A stretch of 64,000 nucleotides of DNA from Geothrix sp. (lineage in GTDB: Bacteria > Acidobacteriota > Holophagae > Holophagales > Holophagaceae), in the NCBI RefSeq assembly GCF_020622065.1, contig NZ_JAHRYQ010000001.1, positions 62,001 to 126,000 on the forward strand. The letters are read 5' to 3'. A program made the translations under genes and the position numbers. Shown here one piece after another: positions 35,056 to 43,474 of this stretch; within the stretch, counting starts at the first letter, position 1; every line of letters begins with the position of its first letter. The notes beneath the pieces are model-generated. The model worked only from the letters and a program-made list of their open reading frames with translations. It was not told the origin of the DNA and did no database searches.

Positions 35056-36414
35056 TCAGTTCGCCCATAGCGCAGCCTCGGCCTGGGCGTGGGCCTGCCG
35101 CTTGGCCTCGATCCAGCCGCGGGCGGTGGCGAGGTCGGCGGCCAGGTCATCCAGGGCCAGGTTGCCGGCGCCGCCGAGATGGGTGGCGGTGAGGGCGGCG
35201 CGGTCGGGTGCGAAGGTGCCGTCCTGGAGCTGCTGGGCCACCTTGCGATAGGCCTCCCGGAAGGGCAGGCCCTCCTGCACGAAGACATAGGCCTGGTGGG
35301 CGGCGTAGAGGTCATCGCTGGAGGCTGCTGCGGCGGCCTCGGCCTGCACCTGGAGGGCGGGCAGGAGGGGCTTGAGCACGGCGAAGAGGTCGTCGGCGCT
35401 GCGCAGCCCGTGGACGAGGGGCTTCTTCAGCAGCTGCAGGTCGCGGTGGTAGCTGGAGGGCAGCCCCGCGGCGATCTGGTCGATGAGGCCGGCGGTGCCG
35501 CGCAGCTCCCGACAGCGGCCCCGGGCCAGCTCCACCACATCGGGGTTCTTCTTCTGGGGCATGATGCTGGACCCGGTGGTGAAGGCGTCCGGCAGCTTGA
35601 GGAAGCCGAACTCCTCGGTGCTGAAGAGCGAGACATCCCACAGGAACTTCTCGAGCACACCGCCGACGGAGGCCGCCCATTGGAGCACGGCGGTCTCATG
35701 GCGGCCCCGGCTGTTCTGGACATCGATGGGGCTGCGCTGGACCTTCGAGAAGCCCAGCAGGCGGGCGGTGAGTTCGCGGTCGATGGGCAGGGGCACGCCG
35801 AACCCGGCGGCCGATCCCAGCGGGCAGCGGTCCAGGCGGCCGTAGACGCCCTGCAGGGCCTCGAGTTCCTCCAGGAGACCCTCGGCGAAGGCCGCGCCCC
35901 AGAGACCGAAGGTGCTGGGCATGGCCCGCCGCAGGTGGGTGTAGCCCGGCAGGGGCGTGTCCTGGTGGGCGCGGGCGAAGGCGAGGAAGCCCTCGGCCAG
36001 ATCGGCCACGCGGAGGCCGAGGGTCACCAGAGCGTTCCGCAAGTAGAGGCGCAGGGCCAGGATCACCTGGTCGTTCCGGGACCGGCCCAGGTGGATGCGG
36101 GCGCCCGCGAGTCCCAGGTTGCGCGTGAGGTCGGCCTCGATGGCCGTGTGGCCGTCCTCCATGTGGGGCGGGATGGGGAAGGCCCCCTGGCGGGCCAGGT
36201 TGGCGATGCGCCGCAGGCCCCGCACCAGGGAGACGGCATCGGCCTCGGGGATGAGTCCCTGGGCCGCCAGCATCTTCGCGTGCGCGGCGCTGCCCAGGGC
36301 ATCCCAGGCCAGGAGGGACAGGTCCGTGTCGGGATCTTCACCGACGGTGAAGCGGTGGATGGCCGCGTCCAGGGGCAGGTCCTTGGCCCAGAGGGTGGTG
36401 GCTTCAGGCCTCAT
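35056..36414 (-). CDS. argH: Argininosuccinate lyase
   Basis: ArgH splits argininosuccinate to arginine and fumarate, the last step of the pathway. The 452-residue protein belongs to the fumarase/aspartase superfamily: HMEDGHTAIEADLT (catalytic His region), GRSRNDQVILALRLYLR, GYTHLRRAMPST and the signature GSSIMPQKKNPDVVELARG. The C-terminal part is acidic and alanine-rich. I start at the ATG at 36414 with GAGGCAGG upstream; a GTG at 36420 is an alternative. It overlaps argE by 11 nt, so translation is likely coupled. Confidence 0.94.
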   Translation of the reverse strand: MRPEATTLWAKDLPLDAAIHRFTVGEDPDTDLSLLAWDALGSAAHAKMLAAQGLIPEADAVSLVRGLRRIANLARQGAFPIPPHMEDGHTAIEADLTRNLGLAGARIHLGRSRNDQVILALRLYLRNALVTLGLRVADLAEGFLAFARAHQDTPLPGYTHLRRAMPSTFGLWGAAFAEGLLEELEALQGVYGRLDRCPLGSAAGFGVPLPIDRELTARLLGFSKVQRSPIDVQNSRGRHETAVLQWAASVGGVLEKFLWDVSLFSTEEFGFLKLPDAFTTGSSIMPQKKNPDVVELARGRCRELRGTAGLIDQIAAGLPSSYHRDLQLLKKPLVHGLRSADDLFAVLKPLLPALQVQAEAAAAASSDDLYAAHQAYVFVQEGLPFREAYRKVAQQLQDGTFAPDRAALTATHLGGAGNLALDDLAADLATARGWIEAKRQAHAQAEAALWAN

Positions 36415-37489
36415 GGGCACCTGCCTCAGGGTTGGTCATGTGCATCTTGAAGAAGGCGGGCACCAGCGCGGTGTAGAAGGCCGCGCCGGACTCGAGTTCG
36501 GGAAGGGTCAAGTATTCGTTGGGTCGGTGGCTGCGGAAGGTGTCGCCGGGCCCCGCCTTCACGGCTGGGATGTGGCCGAGGAAGGCCCAGTCCGAGGTCG
36601 TGCCCGAGCCCACGGGCCCCGCTTTGCCGGCGGCTTGCAGGGCCGCGCGGACGATGGGGTGGTTGGGGTCGGTGCCCTTGGGGAGGTAGCGCTTGGAGTG
36701 CAGGGTCACTTCGCTTTCCAGCTGCCGCTGGAAGTCGGCGGCCAGCTCGTCGTGGTCCTGGTCGGGGCCCGTGCGAAGGTCGATGAAGAACTCGCAGGCG
36801 TCCGGCACCTGGTTGCGCCGCAACCCGCCCTGGATCTGCGTGACCTGGGCCTTCTGGGATCCCAGCAGCGGGTGGGGCGGGAAGTCCATGGCGGCGATCC
36901 TGGAGATGTCCCGGGCCGCCTTGTGGATGGCGTTTTCGGCGCCCAGCATCTGGGCGTGGGCCACATGGCCGCTCTGGCCCCGGGCCGTGCACTTCAGCAC
37001 CAGCAGGCCCCGCTGGGCGGCGCAGATGCGCAGACCCGTGGGTTCGCCCACCACGGCACCGTCGAGGGGGCCCAGCTGATCGAGGATGGTGGCGATGCCC
37101 TGGCCGCCGGTTTCCTCTTCGGCGCTGAGGGCCACCACGACTTCGCCCTCCAGCGGCTGTTTCGCAAGTTCGAAGGCCGCCAGCAGGATGGCCGCCACGC
37201 AGCCCTTGGCATCGTTGGCGCCCAGGCCCTGGAGCCGTGGGCCGTGCCAGACGGGCGTGAAGGGATCACCCTCCCAGCCGGCGCTGGGGGGCACCGTGTC
37301 GAGGTGCGAGTTGAGCAGCAGGCGCGACCCGCCCGGCTTTCCGAAAGTGAACCAGAGGTTGTTCCCCTGCCGGTGGACCTCGAAACCCTGCGCCGCGACC
37401 AGGCTCTGCACCAGGTCGGCCAGGGGGCCCTCCTCGCCGGACACGCTGGGCGTGCCGACCAGGAGCGTCAGCAGTTCGGCGGGGCTCAT
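36404..37489 (-). CDS. argE: M20 deacetylase, probable N-acetylcitrulline/N-acetylornithine deacetylase
   Basis: The 361-residue M20 enzyme has LLLNSHLDTVPPS (metal His and catalytic Asp), GANDAKGCVAAIL (bridging Asp), VALSAEEETGGQG (catalytic and metal Glu), VGEPTGLRICAAQRG and SHRPNEYLTLPELESG near the end. In this cluster the carbamoyltransferase looks specific for acetylornithine, so the substrate here is most likely N-acetylcitrulline, as in Xanthomonas; that is inference. It starts 4 nt inside the end of argB (ATGA) and overlaps argH. Confidence 0.88.
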   Translation of the reverse strand: MSPAELLTLLVGTPSVSGEEGPLADLVQSLVAAQGFEVHRQGNNLWFTFGKPGGSRLLLNSHLDTVPPSAGWEGDPFTPVWHGPRLQGLGANDAKGCVAAILLAAFELAKQPLEGEVVVALSAEEETGGQGIATILDQLGPLDGAVVGEPTGLRICAAQRGLLVLKCTARGQSGHVAHAQMLGAENAIHKAARDISRIAAMDFPPHPLLGSQKAQVTQIQGGLRRNQVPDACEFFIDLRTGPDQDHDELAADFQRQLESEVTLHSKRYLPKGTDPNHPIVRAALQAAGKAGPVGSGTTSDWAFLGHIPAVKAGPGDTFRSHRPNEYLTLPELESGAAFYTALVPAFFKMHMTNPEAGAHEA

Positions 37490-38433
37490 GGCTTGGCTCC
37501 GCCGGCGGCAGGCGCCGCCAAAGATCCAGTGGCAGGCTGGGCGGCGACGATCATCGTCCCGCTGCCCTCGTTGGTGAAGACTTCCGCCAGCAGGGCGTCC
37601 GGCGCGAGGCCGCTGACCAGGTGGACGCTGGGGACGCCGCCCTGGATGGCCGCCTTCACCGCCGCCGCCTTGGGGCGCATGCCGCCGCTGATGATGCCCT
37701 TGGCCTCGAAGGCGGCGAGCTGGTCCAGCGTGGCATGGGGAATGAGGGAGGAGGCCTTGGCGACATCCTTCAGCAGGCCCGGCACGGAAAGCAGGAAGAA
37801 GAGCTTCTCGGCGCCCAGAGCCGAGGCCAGGCTCGATGCGATGGTGTCGGCATTGGTGTTGTAGATGGCGCCGTCTTCGCCGCCGGACAGGGGCGCCACC
37901 ACGGGCACGAACCCGCCGTCCAGCAGATGGCTGAGGACATGGGGATCCACGGCGTCGATGTCACCCACCAGGCCGAAGTCCACCAGCTGGGGCTCGGTGG
38001 CGCCGTCCGGCACCACGGCCACCGGGGGCCGCTTGCTGGCTTTCAGCAGACCGGCGTCAAGACCCGTGAGGCCCACGGCGGGCACGCCCGCGGCCTGCAG
38101 ATCCGCCAGGAGGTCCATGTGGACCTGGCCCGCAAAGACCATCTTGGCGGCATCCAGCACCTCGGGGCTCGTCACGCGGCGCCCCGCCACCTTCTGCACG
38201 GGGATGTGCATGGCCTTGCAGACGGCATCCAGCTCGGCCCCGCCCCCGTGCACCACCACCACGCGGATGGAGAAGGACCAGAGCAGGGCGATCTGCTCAC
38301 AGAGGGCCTTGCGGATCTTGGGTTCCGTCAGCACCTCGCCGCCCACCTTCACCACGAAGGTCTTGCCGCGGAACAGGCGGACATATCGGGAGGCTTCCTT
38401 GAGGGCGGCGTAGGGATTGGGGGAAAGGGGCAT
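37486..38433 (-). CDS. argB: Acetylglutamate kinase
   Basis: ArgB phosphorylates N-acetylglutamate, usually the arginine-feedback step. The 315-residue product has the amino-acid-kinase glycine loop TFVVKVGGEVL, VVVVHGGGAELD, the substrate region GLTGLDAGLL and NTNADTIASSLASALGAEKLFFLLSVPGLL in adjoining blocks. It carries a short N-terminal extension (about 22 residues, SPNPYAALKEASRYVRLF) like the helix found in arginine-sensitive hexameric enzymes; that link is tentative. No acetyltransferase domain is fused to it. Start: ATG at 38433, GAGG 5 nt upstream. Confidence 0.93.
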   Translation of the reverse strand: MPLSPNPYAALKEASRYVRLFRGKTFVVKVGGEVLTEPKIRKALCEQIALLWSFSIRVVVVHGGGAELDAVCKAMHIPVQKVAGRRVTSPEVLDAAKMVFAGQVHMDLLADLQAAGVPAVGLTGLDAGLLKASKRPPVAVVPDGATEPQLVDFGLVGDIDAVDPHVLSHLLDGGFVPVVAPLSGGEDGAIYNTNADTIASSLASALGAEKLFFLLSVPGLLKDVAKASSLIPHATLDQLAAFEAKGIISGGMRPKAAAVKAAIQGGVPSVHLVSGLAPDALLAEVFTNEGSGTMIVAAQPATGSLAAPAAGGAKP

Positions 38434-38469
38434 CACAACCTCGGGAATCGATGACTGAAGACTGAAGAC

Positions 38470-39462
38470 TCAGGACTGCGACAGCAGGGAGTGGATGGTG
38501 GCCCGCTGCACATGGAAGCGGTTCTCGGCCTCATCCACGACGCGGCTCCAGGGCCCGTCGAGGACGCTGTCGTGGACTTCCAGGTTGCGGCGCACGGGCA
38601 GGCAGTGGATGAAGATGGCCTCCTTCGAGGCCTTCCGCAGGTGGGCAGCGGTGGGCATCCAGGCCGCCAGATCGGCCATGGGGGCCGCCTCGATTCCGGA
38701 GCTGGTGGAGGGGCCCCAGGCCTTGGCATAGACGGCGGCGCTGCCCTCCAGGGCGGCATCCTGGTCGTTCGTGTAGGTGATCTTCCCGCCGGTGACCGCG
38801 GCATAGGCCTCGGCCTCGGCGCGGACCTCCGGCGCCAGCTCGTAGCCCTTGGGGTGGGCCACGCGGATCTCGGCCCCGCAGGCCGCGGCCGTCAGGAGGA
38901 AGGAGTTGGGCACCGCCTTGGGCAGGGGCTTGATGTGGGGCGCCCAGGTGAGGGTGACGGGCACCTTCGTGCTGCCGTGGGTCTCCTGGATGGTGAGCAG
39001 GTCCGCCAGGCCCTGATGGGGATGTTCCCGGGCGCTCTCCATGCTCAGCACGGGCACCGTGGAGAAGCGCCGGAAGGCGTTGATGACGGGATCGGTCTCA
39101 TCCACCGCATCGCCCTCGCCGCCGCTGAAGGTGCGCACGGCCAGCAGGTCGGCGTAGCGGCCCAGCACGGGCACGCCCTCGCGCACATGTTCCGCCCGGT
39201 CCCCATTCATGATGGCGCCGTCGCGGTCCTCCAGCTTCCAGGTGCCCGCGCCCACTTCCAGCACGATGGCGTGGCCGCCGTGGCGCAGCATGGCGGCCTC
39301 GAAACTGGCCCGGGTGCGCAGGCTGGGGTTGAAGAAGACCATGCCCAGGATGCGGTCCGTGAAGATGGCGCCGGGCCGCTCGCGCTTCCAGGTCGCGGCC
39401 TTGGCGAGGATCTGCTGGACCCCTTCAGGCCCGAGGTCCGAGATGCGGGTGAAGTGCTTCAT
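38470..39462 (-). CDS. argF': N-acetylornithine carbamoyltransferase
   Basis: The 330-residue transcarbamylase resembles the Xanthomonas acetylornithine enzyme more than ordinary ArgF. It has the carbamoyl-phosphate loop SLRTR (47-51), a WKLE stretch (75-78) that aligns with WPIE of the Xanthomonas protein, LTWAPHIKPLPKAVPNS, AVYAKAWG and HCLPVRRNLEVHDSVLD. E78 matches the Glu (E92 in Xanthomonas) that selects acetylornithine; Pro at that position gives the succinylornithine enzyme of Bacteroides. E295 replaces the lysine reported to be carboxylated (K302). The product would be N-acetylcitrulline. It sits between argD and argB. These alignments are from memory. Confidence 0.85.
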   Translation of the reverse strand: MKHFTRISDLGPEGVQQILAKAATWKRERPGAIFTDRILGMVFFNPSLRTRASFEAAMLRHGGHAIVLEVGAGTWKLEDRDGAIMNGDRAEHVREGVPVLGRYADLLAVRTFSGGEGDAVDETDPVINAFRRFSTVPVLSMESAREHPHQGLADLLTIQETHGSTKVPVTLTWAPHIKPLPKAVPNSFLLTAAACGAEIRVAHPKGYELAPEVRAEAEAYAAVTGGKITYTNDQDAALEGSAAVYAKAWGPSTSSGIEAAPMADLAAWMPTAAHLRKASKEAIFIHCLPVRRNLEVHDSVLDGPWSRVVDEAENRFHVQRATIHSLLSQS

Positions 39463-39477
39463 GGTTGCTCCCAGGGT

Positions 39478-40620
39478 TCAGGGCTTGGCGAAGGCATGGA
39501 TGGCGGTGATGAGGGCGATGAGGGCTTCTCCGCTGATGTTGAGGGGCGGCATGAGGCGCAGCACCGTGGGGTCGCCCGAGCCGCCCACGAGGATGCGGCG
39601 GGCCAGCAGGTGCTTCTTGAGGGCGGCGGCGTGGGGGCTGCGGAGGCCCAGCAGCAGGCCTTCTCCGAGCACCTCTGTCACCACGGAGCCCTTCAGCTCC
39701 TGCCGCAGGCGCGCGGCGGCGGCCGTGGCGTTCTTCATCAGGCCCTCGTCCTCGATCACGCTCAGCGTGGCGATCAGGGCGGCGCAGGCCAGGGGGCCTC
39801 CACCGAAGGTGCTGCCCAGATCTCCGCCCTTGAGCCTCGATGCCACGGCGGCCGTCATGAGCAGGGCACCCATGGGCACGCCGGACGCGAGGCCTTTGGC
39901 AGAGGTGATGAGGTCGGGGCGGGCGCCGTAGAACTGGGCGGCGAATGGGGTGCCGAGGCGACCCATGCCGGTCTGCACTTCGTCGAAGATGAGCAGGGTG
40001 CCGGCCGCATCGCACTTGGCCCGGAGGGCCCAGAACCAGTCAGCGGCCGCGGTCTTCACGCCCGCCATGCTCTGGATGGGCTCGAGGATGACGCCGGCGA
40101 TGTCCGAGAAATCGGCCGCTTCGAGCGCGGCGAGATCCCCGAAGGGCAGGCGCAGGCAGGGCACAAGCTGATCGGCAAAGGGCGCGGTGATCTTCGGATC
40201 GTCCGTGACGGACAGGGCCAGGAGGGTGCGCCCATGCCAGCCGCCCTCGAAGGCCGCCAGCTTCTTCCGGCCCGTGAGGAGCAGCGCCATCTTCAGGGCG
40301 TTCTCGTTGGCCTCGGCGCCGCTGTTGCAGAAGAAGACGGAATCCATGCCGGCGAACGCGGTGATCTGCGCGGCGGCCGCGTCCCGCACCGGCAGGGCCG
40401 CCGCGGCTGAATAGAAGAGCAGTGAGGCGGCCTGATCGGCCACGGCCTTCACGACGGCGGGGTGGCTGTGACCCGTGGCGCAGACGCAGTGGCCGCCGTA
40501 GAAGTCCCACCAGGCCTGCCCCTGGTCGTCGAAGACCCGGTCGCCCTCGCCCCGGATCAGGAGGAAGGGATAGGGGGCGTAGGTGGGGAGCAGGGCGGGG
40601 ACTGAAACGGGGGTGGTCAT
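39478..40620 (-). CDS. argD: Acetylornithine aminotransferase
   Basis: ArgD is a PLP enzyme that transaminates N-acetylglutamate semialdehyde to N-acetylornithine. The 380-residue class III aminotransferase shows VFFCNSGAEANENALKMA, GGWHGRTLLALSVT, ILEPIQSMAGV, LLIFDEVQTGMGRLG and the PLP lysine in ITSAKGLASGVPMGALL. It is the first gene of the arg cluster, starting at the ATG at 40620; a longer in-frame extension into the operator region is unlikely to be translated. The divergent argR and the repeat-rich spacer suggest ArgR control. Confidence 0.93.
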   Translation of the reverse strand: MTTPVSVPALLPTYAPYPFLLIRGEGDRVFDDQGQAWWDFYGGHCVCATGHSHPAVVKAVADQAASLLFYSAAAALPVRDAAAAQITAFAGMDSVFFCNSGAEANENALKMALLLTGRKKLAAFEGGWHGRTLLALSVTDDPKITAPFADQLVPCLRLPFGDLAALEAADFSDIAGVILEPIQSMAGVKTAAADWFWALRAKCDAAGTLLIFDEVQTGMGRLGTPFAAQFYGARPDLITSAKGLASGVPMGALLMTAAVASRLKGGDLGSTFGGGPLACAALIATLSVIEDEGLMKNATAAAARLRQELKGSVVTEVLGEGLLLGLRSPHAAALKKHLLARRILVGGSGDPTVLRLMPPLNISGEALIALITAIHAFAKP

Positions 40621-40630
40621 GCGGGAATCC

Positions 40631-40784
40631 TGTGCATATGCGCGCATGGGGTGTGCATATCCAAACACTCGAATGCATAATATGCAAGATTCGCAAATTT
40701 GAATCAAGCATTATTTCCATGAATTTCAGAAACATGTTTGTGAAGAGCTTGCAAATCCATGCAATTTCATGCAATCTTCATGCA
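40631..40784. promoter_or_regulatory. ArgR operator array between argD and argR
   Basis: The 163-bp AT-rich spacer holds TGTGCATAT at 40631 and again at 40652 (21 bp apart), the near-perfect inverted repeat TGCATA-A-TATGCA (40674-40686), the palindrome CAAATTTG (40694-40701) and three CATGCA copies at 40758, 40768 and 40779, spaced 10 and 11 bp. The last overlaps the argR start codon. Helical phasing on one DNA face and its place between argR and argD make it a likely ArgR control region, though the half-site differs from the E. coli TGAAT type. Confidence 0.6.
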
Positions 40785-41188
40785 TGGACTTGGACCAGCT
40801 CATCCTCCGGCTCCTGGAGGCCCACCCCATCGCGGATCAGACGGACCTGCTGCTGCGGCTGTCCGCCGAGGGCCACGACCTCACGCAGTCCACCCTGTCC
40901 CGCCGCCTGAAGCGGCTGGGGATCCTCAAGGTCCAGGGCCGCTACCGCCGGGTGGAGGGCTCCGCCCAGATCCTGCCGGAGGTCACCCTCACCGAGGTGC
41001 CGCCCAACCTGCTGGTGCTGCGCACGGCCCCCGGCTTCGCCCAGGCCCTGGGGCTCACCCTCGATGCCGAACCTGTTCCCGGGCAGATGGGCACCCTCGC
41101 CGGCGACGACACGGTGTTCGTGGCGGTCCTGCCGGAGCGCCTGGCCGAGGTGAAGGCGCATCTGGCGCAGGTGCTGGCGGCGCGCTAG
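40784..41188 (+). CDS. argR: Arginine repressor
   Basis: ArgR hexamers bind arginine and repress or activate arginine genes. The 134-residue product has an N-terminal winged helix (about 1-60; the recognition part is TQSTLSRRLKRLGILKV) and a C-terminal trimerisation domain ending in QMGTLAGDDTVFVAVLPE, where the GDD aspartates bind arginine. I start at MDLDQL (ATG at 40784); no clear ribosome site precedes it, and a CATGCA repeat overlaps it. It is divergent from the arg operon. Its last bases overlap the convergent gene at 41185 by 4 nt. Confidence 0.93.
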   Translation: MDLDQLILRLLEAHPIADQTDLLLRLSAEGHDLTQSTLSRRLKRLGILKVQGRYRRVEGSAQILPEVTLTEVPPNLLVLRTAPGFAQALGLTLDAEPVPGQMGTLAGDDTVFVAVLPERLAEVKAHLAQVLAAR

Positions 41189-41514
41189 GCTTCGGCCTCC
41201 ATCAGGATCCAGAGGCTCCGGCCCAGCAGGCCGAGGCTGAACAAGGGCGGGAGCACCAGGAGCGGGGCCTGGAGGACCGTGGCCCAGCCCCCGGGAGGCC
41301 AACCGGACCCAAGGCCTGCGGCTCCTGCGGCAGCAGCCAGCATCCAGGTCCCCCGCTCGATGCGGCGCACCAGATTCACATGGTCCTGGCGCCGGGCCAG
41401 CCAAGCCCTCAACTGCAGGAACTCGGGGGTCCAACGGACAGCCGTGAGCTGGATCTCCTCACGGCCCCAGGCCTCCACTCGCTGGGCCAGCGGATCGGAT
41501 GTAGGTCGATTCAT
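41185..41514 (-). CDS. Small membrane protein, probable anti-sigma partner
   Basis: The 109-residue product has a soluble charged N-terminal half (to about residue 52, with RRQDHVNLVRRIERG) and two C-terminal membrane helices (about 55-75 and 80-104). It starts inside the end of the ECF sigma gene (ATGA), the position where membrane anti-sigma factors are usually encoded. I see no zinc-binding HxxxCxxC motif, so it is not a classic ZAS anti-sigma; the role is inferred only from position and topology. Confidence 0.7.
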   Translation of the reverse strand: MNRPTSDPLAQRVEAWGREEIQLTAVRWTPEFLQLRAWLARRQDHVNLVRRIERGTWMLAAAAGAAGLGSGWPPGGWATVLQAPLLVLPPLFSLGLLGRSLWILMEAEA

Positions 41515-42047
41515 GCTCCACCTCCCATGAAGGGGCTTTCGAGTGCCACGAGGATTCCCTGCATGCGCTGGCGGGCCCGGTGGAGCAGCACCTTCACGCT
41601 GCCCTGGCGCAAGCCCAAGGCCCGGGCGAGTTCAGCGTGGTCCAGGCCTTCCACATAGGCCAGCCAGAGGAGGCTGCGCTGGCGTGGGCTGAGGCCTGAG
41701 AAGCCACGGGCCACCAGTTGCCTTTCCTGGGCTTGAAGGTCCGCGGGGGGCTCCAGGGAGGCTGGTTCCGCAGGCCCTGCCTCGTCACCTTCGTCGGGGC
41801 CCCAAGGCCACCACTGGAGGCAGCGGTGCCGCCTCCAGTGGTCCCGCAGCAGGCGCGTGGCGGTCGTGAGGAGCCAGCCGCGCAGGGCCTCGGGGCGGAG
41901 ATCCCGGGGGGAGGCATTCAGCAAGCGCACATAGGCCTCCTGAAGCACCTCTTCCGCCAGGTCCGGATTTCCCGAGACCCGTACCAGGTACGCCAGAAGG
42001 GGCGCACGGGAGGTCTCGAAACAGGTCTTGAAGGCAGAGGGGTCCAT
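41511..42047 (-). CDS. ECF-type RNA polymerase sigma factor
   Basis: The 178-residue protein has sigma region 2 (about 8-75; ISPDLAEEVLQEAYVRL-type sequence at 28-43 and GWLLTTATRLLRDHWRR) and sigma region 4 (about 112-165; LSPRQRSLLWLAYVEGLDHAELARALGLRQGSVKVLLHRAR in adjoining blocks). The linker (80-108) is rich in Asp, Glu and Pro. It is the middle gene of a trio with an upstream membrane protein (6-nt gap) and a downstream small membrane protein (overlap). Target promoter motifs cannot be deduced from the window. Confidence 0.9.
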   Translation of the reverse strand: MDPSAFKTCFETSRAPLLAYLVRVSGNPDLAEEVLQEAYVRLLNASPRDLRPEALRGWLLTTATRLLRDHWRRHRCLQWWPWGPDEGDEAGPAEPASLEPPADLQAQERQLVARGFSGLSPRQRSLLWLAYVEGLDHAELARALGLRQGSVKVLLHRARQRMQGILVALESPFMGGGA

Positions 42048-42053
42048 CCGGGA

Positions 42054-42557
42054 TCAGGGTTTGGGTTCCGGCCTCGCGCCCCGGTGGGCCAGGAGGGCGG
42101 CGAGGGCACCGCCGAGGATGAGGGCCGATCCCAGCCAGATGCCGATCTGGCCCCACTGGGCGAAGGTCAGGGCCCGCCTCCAGGCCTCCGTCTCGTTGAG
42201 GGTCAGGTTGGCCGCCCTCCAGTTCATGGCGATGTAGTAGGTCGACCGGAGCCCGAGGCCCAAGAAGAGGGAGGCCAGGCCCGTCTGGATGAGCAGGAGC
42301 CCTTCCCGCCGGGGCCGGGGGGCCAGGAGCGGGGCGGGCGCTGGCGGGCCGAGAAGGGTCTGGCCCACCTCGGTGGCGGCGAAGTCCAGAAGGGCCTGGT
42401 GCGATTCGAAGCTCTCCAGAAGATGGTTGCGGCCCAGGAGGTGGAGCCGGTGCAGCTCCATCTGGCGCTGGGCGCGCTGGGCCCAGAGCCAGGCCAGAAA
42501 GCCCATGAAGCAGAGGGTTGCGACGATCTGGAGGGTTTCGTAGAGCAGGTGCAGCAT
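42054..42557 (-). CDS. Membrane protein upstream of the ECF sigma gene
   Basis: The 167-residue product begins MLHLLYETLQIVATLCFMGFLAWLW, a membrane helix, followed by a charged helical segment (RQMELHRLHLLGRNHLLESFESH) and two more hydrophobic segments near residues 85-105 and 135-155. I do not recognise a family. ATG at 42557 with AAGGA upstream is the likely start; the longer open frame has no supporting features. It probably forms an operon with the sigma factor and the small membrane protein and may feed the same envelope signal. Confidence 0.7.
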   Translation of the reverse strand: MLHLLYETLQIVATLCFMGFLAWLWAQRAQRQMELHRLHLLGRNHLLESFESHQALLDFAATEVGQTLLGPPAPAPLLAPRPRREGLLLIQTGLASLFLGLGLRSTYYIAMNWRAANLTLNETEAWRRALTFAQWGQIGIWLGSALILGGALAALLAHRGARPEPKP

Positions 42558-42726
42558 GGGGATCCTTCCCGGGAATTGGCCCGTCCCCATGCAGACATCC
42601 GGAGGGGTGGACCGGTTAACAGGATTGAACCCGGCCCGGGAACTGGCAACGATGCCCGCCTGCCTCCCCCGGCCTTTCACGGCTCCCGGGCGCCTGCCGT
42701 AGACTGGACGCTCCTCGGGAGCTTTC

Positions 42727-43470
42727 ATGGATCGGTTCGGGAGTTCGAAGCTGCGCATCGGCTGGACGCTGGTCTGCCTGTTCCTCGCGGGGCTGGTGGC
42801 CATGGGCGTCCGGGGACAGCAGGGGCCGGAAGGCTCGCAGATCATCGCCTTCGGGACGCAGGTGCCCCTGGGCGCGGACTCGCTGAGGTCCTATGTTCTG
42901 GGCAACCTCCAGGGCGTGATGTACTGGGTGGTGTCGCTGGTGGTGCTGCTGGGCGCCTTCGGCCCCGTGAGCCAGTGGACGGCGGCCGCGGCGCGGGGGG
43001 AGCGCCTCAAGGGCTTCTTTGCGGGCACGGGCCTGGGGTTCGTCCACGGGCTGTTCCTGTCCCAGGTGGCGCTGATCCCGGTGTGGGTCCTGAGCTGGCG
43101 CCTCATCGGCGAAGCCTGGCCGCCGGAGTTGCTGCGGGCGGACCTGCACGGCCTGCTGCTGGGTCTCCAGATGCTGCTGTGGGCGGTGCTGCTCTCGCGG
43201 CTGCTGAAGTCCAGCGCGGGCTTGGCCCTGCTGCTCACGCTGCTGCTCCGCGAGCTGGGACCGAAGCTGAGCTTCTTCCTGGATTTCGGCCAGGATCTGG
43301 GCTGGAGCACCGGCCAGGTGAAGGTGCTGGAGGTCTTCGTCCGCCTGCTGCCCATGGCCCAGCTGCCGTCGGATCCCTTCTCCCCGCTGGCCCTGCCCCT
43401 TTCCATCGGTGGCCCGCTGGTGCTGGGGGCGCTGGCCATGATGCTTCCCGTGGGCGGTGGGCGGAAGTAG
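42727..43470 (+). CDS. Integral membrane protein of unknown function, upstream of the EnvC-like gene
   Basis: The 247-residue protein has about six hydrophobic segments (near 11-29, 63-84, 97-125, 138-158, 162-180 and 225-243) and a short polar loop after the first. It looks like an ABC-2 or exporter-type permease but I see no family signature and no ATPase gene nearby. FtsX, the usual partner of EnvC, has a large periplasmic loop that is missing here. The EnvC-like gene starts within 5 nt of its stop. Confidence 0.7.
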   Translation: MDRFGSSKLRIGWTLVCLFLAGLVAMGVRGQQGPEGSQIIAFGTQVPLGADSLRSYVLGNLQGVMYWVVSLVVLLGAFGPVSQWTAAAARGERLKGFFAGTGLGFVHGLFLSQVALIPVWVLSWRLIGEAWPPELLRADLHGLLLGLQMLLWAVLLSRLLKSSAGLALLLTLLLRELGPKLSFFLDFGQDLGWSTGQVKVLEVFVRLLPMAQLPSDPFSPLALPLSIGGPLVLGALAMMLPVGGGRK

Positions 43471-43474
43471 CTCG

